A stretch of DNA of 7,295 nucleotides. Origin: Bacillota bacterium. GTDB taxonomy: Bacteria > Bacillota > Desulfitobacteriia > Desulfitobacteriales > Desulfitobacteriaceae. The position numbers were made by a program, and so were the translations under genes. Position 1 is the stretch's first letter. Each line of letters starts with the position of its first letter. Shown here piece after piece: positions 5,046-7,295 of the stretch. The DNA lies in NCBI GenBank assembly GCA_023390635.1, contig JAEWCM010000124.1, positions 1 to 7,295 on the forward strand. Direction: 5' to 3'. The notes beneath the pieces are model-generated. The model was not told where the DNA came from and did no database searches. It saw nothing but the letters and a program-made list of their open reading frames with translations.

Positions 5046-5852
5046 TTAAATACTAAACTTGTGATTTCCGATGGTCTTTACCACCGTTCTGGTTTTGATC
5101 CAATGATCAGTGGCTAACTCGGGATTATAATAAAACAGCGCGCCATTGCTTGGATCCTGGCCGTTTAAAGCAGCCTGTGCCGCTGCGTATGCCTCTTCAT
5201 CGGGTTCCAGGCTGATTTGCCGATCATTGACGGCAGTAAAAGCTCCCGGCTGATAAATGACTTCCCGCACCGTATTCGGGAAGTAGGAACTTTCCACCCG
5301 ATTAAGCACCACAGCGCCTACAGCAACCTGTCCTTCGAAATCCTCGCCCCGAGCTTCAGCATAGATCACTCTGGCCAAAAGTTCGAATTCTTCTTTAGAC
5401 ACAGAAACGCTATTTCCTCCCCGGGAAGAAACGGAATGATATGCCAGTTGAGTGGTATTACCCTCTTTCTCATTGCTTGTCCCTGGAACAACCCAAAGCT
5501 TGTCTCCCGTTTGTATATAGGCCGGGTCCTTCAGGTCAGGATTCAATTTCATAATCTCCTGAACCGTTGTACCGAAGTAGCAAGCCAGTTCCCAAAGCGT
5601 ATCTCCTGCTCTCACTTCGATTTGCATCTGCCCTTCCTGCTTTGCAGCAGTATTCTTCAGTTTATTCTGATCCTCTATCTCAGCCACACGAACTTCAGTC
5701 AGTTTTTTCCCACTTAGGATTATGCCTGTCCGGGGAGAATCAACAAACTCCAAAACCTTCCCCATCACCGGATAGCTTTGGATCAGTAGCCCTGAGATTA
5801 TTATCCCGGCTAAAAGAATTCCTGATCCTCTTCTCCTTTGTCGGTCTACCAA
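5046..5852 (-). CDS. LysM-containing SleB-type cell wall (cortex) hydrolase
   Basis: A 268-aa protein when begun at the TTG at 5852. That start has an AGAGGTGA ribosome binding site (5858-5865) about 8 bases upstream, while the in-frame GTG at 5876 has none. A basic N-terminus (VDRQRRR) and hydrophobic segment (about 10-30) form an export signal or anchor. Residues about 79-123 are a LysM peptidoglycan-binding domain (VRAGDTLWELACYFGTTVQE, ending GDKLWVVP). Residues about 158-268 are the Hydrolase_2 (SleB/CwlJ) domain: ARVIYAEARGE, with likely catalytic Glu166, then GQVAVGAVVLNRV, GAFTAVND, NGALFYYNP and IGNHKF. Such enzymes are muramidase-like lytic transglycosylases that degrade spore cortex or wall peptidoglycan. 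Bacillus SleB uses a different wall-binding domain; LysM-SleB fusions are common in clostridia-type spore formers. It is transcribed alone, and I see no sigma-G promoter. Confidence 0.92.
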   Translation of the reverse strand: MVDRQRRRGSGILLAGIIISGLLIQSYPVMGKVLEFVDSPRTGIILSGKKLTEVRVAEIEDQNKLKNTAAKQEGQMQIEVRAGDTLWELACYFGTTVQEIMKLNPDLKDPAYIQTGDKLWVVPGTSNEKEGNTTQLAYHSVSSRGGNSVSVSKEEFELLARVIYAEARGEDFEGQVAVGAVVLNRVESSYFPNTVREVIYQPGAFTAVNDRQISLEPDEEAYAAAQAALNGQDPSNGALFYYNPELATDHWIKTRTVVKTIGNHKFSI

Positions 5853-5857
5853 AAAAA

Positions 5858-5865
5858 TCACCTCT
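5858..5865 (-). promoter_or_regulatory. Ribosome binding site selecting a TTG start for the SleB-type gene
   Basis: The minus strand reads AGAGGTGA followed by a T-rich spacer and the TTG at 5852-5850. This is the only Shine-Dalgarno-like match near the N-terminus, so TTG is preferred over the GTG eight codons upstream. Confidence 0.65.
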
Positions 5866-5872
5866 CTCGTCT

Positions 5873-5888
5873 TCACTATTTCTAGTGA
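5873..5888. repeat. Short inverted repeat in the SleB-type gene leader
   Basis: TCACTA-TTTC-TAGTGA is a perfect 6-bp inverted repeat with a 4-base spacer. It lies just upstream of the ribosome binding site of the minus-strand hydrolase, where a repressor site or a small mRNA hairpin could act. No regulator family is recognised. Confidence 0.4.
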
Positions 5889-6130
5889 TTCCCAATAAAG
5901 GTTATTTTTATAACTGCCCCGACGCTCAAATCGCTTAATTAATGATCTTTATCACAAATAATTTAACTTAAATAATTCTTAAATTCCTTGATTTTTCCTT
6001 AAAAATCTTATATTAAGGTGAAAAATCCTCTGAAATTGTCCTAATATTTGCTTCGATGCGGTATACTGAATTCAGCAGTTGCTTGCTTAATTCACTATTC
6101 TATTTAATTGCAGTATCAATCACTGAAAGG
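5889..6130. other. AT-rich divergent intergenic region
   Basis: About 240 bases between the divergent SleB-type and VTT-domain genes hold no convincing gene. The part at 5935-6050 is very AT-rich. It contains TTAATTAA (5936-5943), a 7-bp inverted repeat GATTTTT-CCTT-AAAAATC (5990-6007) and a weak CRP/FNR-like half site, TGTGA then TCA six bases later, on the minus strand near 5942-5956. A frame open from ATG 6056 continues into the VTT gene but lacks a ribosome binding site, so the segment is best read as promoter and leader for both genes. Confidence 0.5.
5988..6016 (+). promoter_or_regulatory. Candidate sigma-A promoter of the VTT-domain gene
   Basis: TTGATT (5988-5993) is separated by 17 bases from TATTAA (6011-6016), each matching four of six consensus bases. 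The inverted repeat GATTTTT-CCTT-AAAAATC falls between the two boxes, where a bound regulator could block polymerase. Other near matches exist in this AT-rich stretch, so confidence is low. Confidence 0.3.
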
Positions 6131-6151
6131 ATGAAAGACTTGGAGTGGCTC

Positions 6152-6745
6152 ATGAACCTTTACCATTTTCTTATTGCTCTGGATGCCCCAAAAGTCCAAG
6201 CAATTTTTGATCACTACTCTGCTTTAGGTCCTCTGCCCGGAATTATGCTTCCCATTCTGGAGGCTATATTTCCACCCATTCCGCTCTTTGCCATCGTAGC
6301 TGCCAATGCCATCGCTTATGGCTTCTGGCTTGGTTCATTGTATTCGCTGATCGGAAGTGTGACCGGAGCAATGATTGTATTTCTGGTAGCACGCAGATTT
6401 GAAAAAAGGTTTGTTGCCTATATGGAAACGAGACATCCCAAATCACGACGATTCTTTCGCTGGATTCAAAATAAAGGATTTACTCCCCTATTTATCTTAG
6501 CCAGCCTTCCTGTGGTTCCCTCTTTTTTTATTAACATTGGTTGTGGAGTCAGCAATGTTCGCCCCCATACCTTTTTACTGGCTATCACCATGGGAAAAGC
6601 CATCATGATCATGATGATGGCTTATGTAGGCTATGACTGGCACTCTTTTATCGTTCACCCATGGAAAATTTTCATCCTATTAGGAGTTTTCATTGTCCTT
6701 GGGTATGTAGGAAAACGAGTCGAAAAGCATTATCAACTGGGATAA
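6152..6745 (+). CDS. VTT-domain (TVP38/TMEM64, DedA-like) integral membrane protein
   Basis: A polytopic membrane protein of about 197 aa from the ATG at 6152. It carries the VTT (SNARE_assoc) domain: a re-entrant element around GPLPGIMLPILEAIFPPIPL, AANAIAYGFWLGSLYSLIGS, GAMIVFLVARRFEKRF, then FILASLPVVPSFFINIGCGV and a GKAIMI helix. Bacterial members of this superfamily act in envelope lipid handling, and some move undecaprenyl-phosphate or phospholipid head groups across the membrane; the substrate here is unknown. The start is ambiguous. The ATG at 6152 has GGAG (6142-6145) at 6 bases, while the in-frame TTG at 6140 could use AAAGGATG (6126-6133). The in-frame ATGs at 6056 and 6131 have poor ribosome binding sites. 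The gene ends 15 bases from the convergent ATPase gene, with no terminator between. Confidence 0.88.
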   Translation: MNLYHFLIALDAPKVQAIFDHYSALGPLPGIMLPILEAIFPPIPLFAIVAANAIAYGFWLGSLYSLIGSVTGAMIVFLVARRFEKRFVAYMETRHPKSRRFFRWIQNKGFTPLFILASLPVVPSFFINIGCGVSNVRPHTFLLAITMGKAIMIMMMAYVGYDWHSFIVHPWKIFILLGVFIVLGYVGKRVEKHYQLG

Positions 6746-6760
6746 TTCCTGTTCTTCTTG

Positions 6761-7295
6761 CTAGAGACTTTTGATTTCCTCAATGCGCTCGCCTGCTCTC
6801 ACCTTATTGCGTAGAGCACTCATCACTCTGTCCCAATGCTCCAACTCGGCCAAATTGGCTTTCTCAGCAGGGCTGGTAAACAGAATATCCTTGATTCCCC
6901 CATTTTTGATCACCACCCTTTTATCTCCCATCAAAGCTAAAATCGGGTCATGGGTGGCCATCATCACAATCTTTTCCTTTCTGACCAGGAGTCCCAGAGC
7001 CTGTTTGCGGTCAATTCCCGCGTTTTCTATTTCATCAATCAGGACAATGGGCGATGTACTGAGGAAGGCTGCATCAGCAATCATCAGCGCTCTGGACTGC
7101 CCCCCGCTTAAAGCAGTAACCGGAGTATCTGCAGCAAAGCTTTCCCCAGCCAGTCGGTTAGCCTGCCTGACAATATTCATGGTTTTATCCTCTACATCTT
7201 CAATCCGCCGGCTTTCTGCATGCATTTTAATAAAATCGTAAACCGTCATGTCCACCACAAAATTCATATTTTGGGATAACTGAGCCACCAGCTTG
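6761..7295 (-). CDS. ABC-type ATPase, C-terminal part (gene continues past the right edge)
   Basis: The frame is open from the right edge to a TAG at 6761-6763, giving about 177 residues. The Walker A end of the nucleotide-binding domain lies beyond the window. Visible motifs, in order, are the Q-loop region (VAQLSQNMNF), the ABC signature TALSGGQSRALMI, Walker B (PIVLIDEIEN, with catalytic Glu after Asp), the D-loop NAGID, the H-loop ATHDP, and a short C-terminal tail ending RIEEIKSL. So the ATPase half looks competent. The signature helix is unusual: SRALMIADAAFLS replaces the QRVAIARAL typical of importers, and the D-loop lacks the SALD form. This suggests a divergent subfamily, perhaps not an ordinary transporter. 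The partner permease, if any, is not in the window. Superfamily assignment is secure; the role is unknown. Confidence 0.85.
   Translation of the reverse strand, partial: KLVAQLSQNMNFVVDMTVYDFIKMHAESRRIEDVEDKTMNIVRQANRLAGESFAADTPVTALSGGQSRALMIADAAFLSTSPIVLIDEIENAGIDRKQALGLLVRKEKIVMMATHDPILALMGDKRVVIKNGGIKDILFTSPAEKANLAELEHWDRVMSALRNKVRAGERIEEIKSL

Noticed and set aside
4927..5049. 40-codon frame inside the large palindrome
   Set aside because: There is no ribosome binding site, and the codons simply run through the inverted repeat arms; no protein-like pattern was seen.
5217..5717. Plus-strand open frame of 166 codons
   Set aside because: It is antisense to the LysM and SleB domains, whose conserved motifs prove the minus strand is coding.
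6056..6151. Longer start for the VTT-domain protein at ATG 6056
   Set aside because: There is no Shine-Dalgarno upstream, and the extra residues fall before the first conserved VTT element; 6152 or 6140 fits better.
6771..7241. Plus-strand open frame of 156 codons
   Set aside because: It is a mirror of the ABC ATPase gene, whose signature, Walker B and H-loop are on the minus strand.
1..7295. CRISPR array, tRNA, rRNA or transposase
   Set aside because: No regularly spaced direct repeats, no cloverleaf-like or rRNA-like stretch and no transposase motif were seen in either strand.

Overview
The window looks like a chromosomal segment of an anaerobic, spore-forming Firmicute. Desulfitobacterium or a close Peptococcaceae relative is my best guess, from gene content and style only. 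The supporting signs are strong AGGAGG-type ribosome binding sites before most genes, use of GTG and TTG starts, a SleB-type cortex hydrolase with LysM, and a YlbF-family protein. Base composition appears moderate. No rRNA, tRNA, CRISPR array, transposase or phage gene is visible, and both window ends cut through genes.

Layout, left to right: (1) the 3' end of a ZIP-family metal transporter (+); (2) a minus-strand, membrane-anchored SGNH/GDSL-fold protein with its own terminator, whose catalytic His and oxyanion Gly positions are substituted; (3) a plus-strand run of four genes starting at 1165: a YlbF-family protein, then a 41-aa membrane peptide, a 217-aa protein and an 86-aa two-helix membrane protein, none of which I recognise; (4) a 49-bp interrupted palindrome between convergent genes; (5) a minus-strand Gly/Pro/Gln-rich protein with a central domain resembling the C-terminal domain of RskA anti-sigma factors; (6) a divergently transcribed Tat-exported YkuE-like metallophosphoesterase (+); (7) a 143-bp imperfect palindrome that looks like a MITE or large REP-type element; (8) a minus-strand LysM-SleB cell wall hydrolase; (9) an AT-rich divergent intergenic region; (10) a VTT-domain (TVP38/DedA-like) membrane protein (+); and (11) the C-terminal part of an ABC-type ATPase (-), running off the right edge.

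The unifying theme is the cell envelope. Exported or membrane proteins dominate: the metal transporter, anchored SGNH protein, small membrane proteins, Tat phosphoesterase, cortex hydrolase and VTT protein. SleB and two candidate sigma-K-like promoters (AC, 17 bp, CATAnnnTG) hint at a sporulation link for some of them; this is inference. The best candidates for something undescribed are the YlbF-led cluster with three orphan envelope proteins (1165-2808) and the soluble RskA-like protein facing it (2920-3801). The SGNH protein that has lost canonical catalytic residues also deserves a look.
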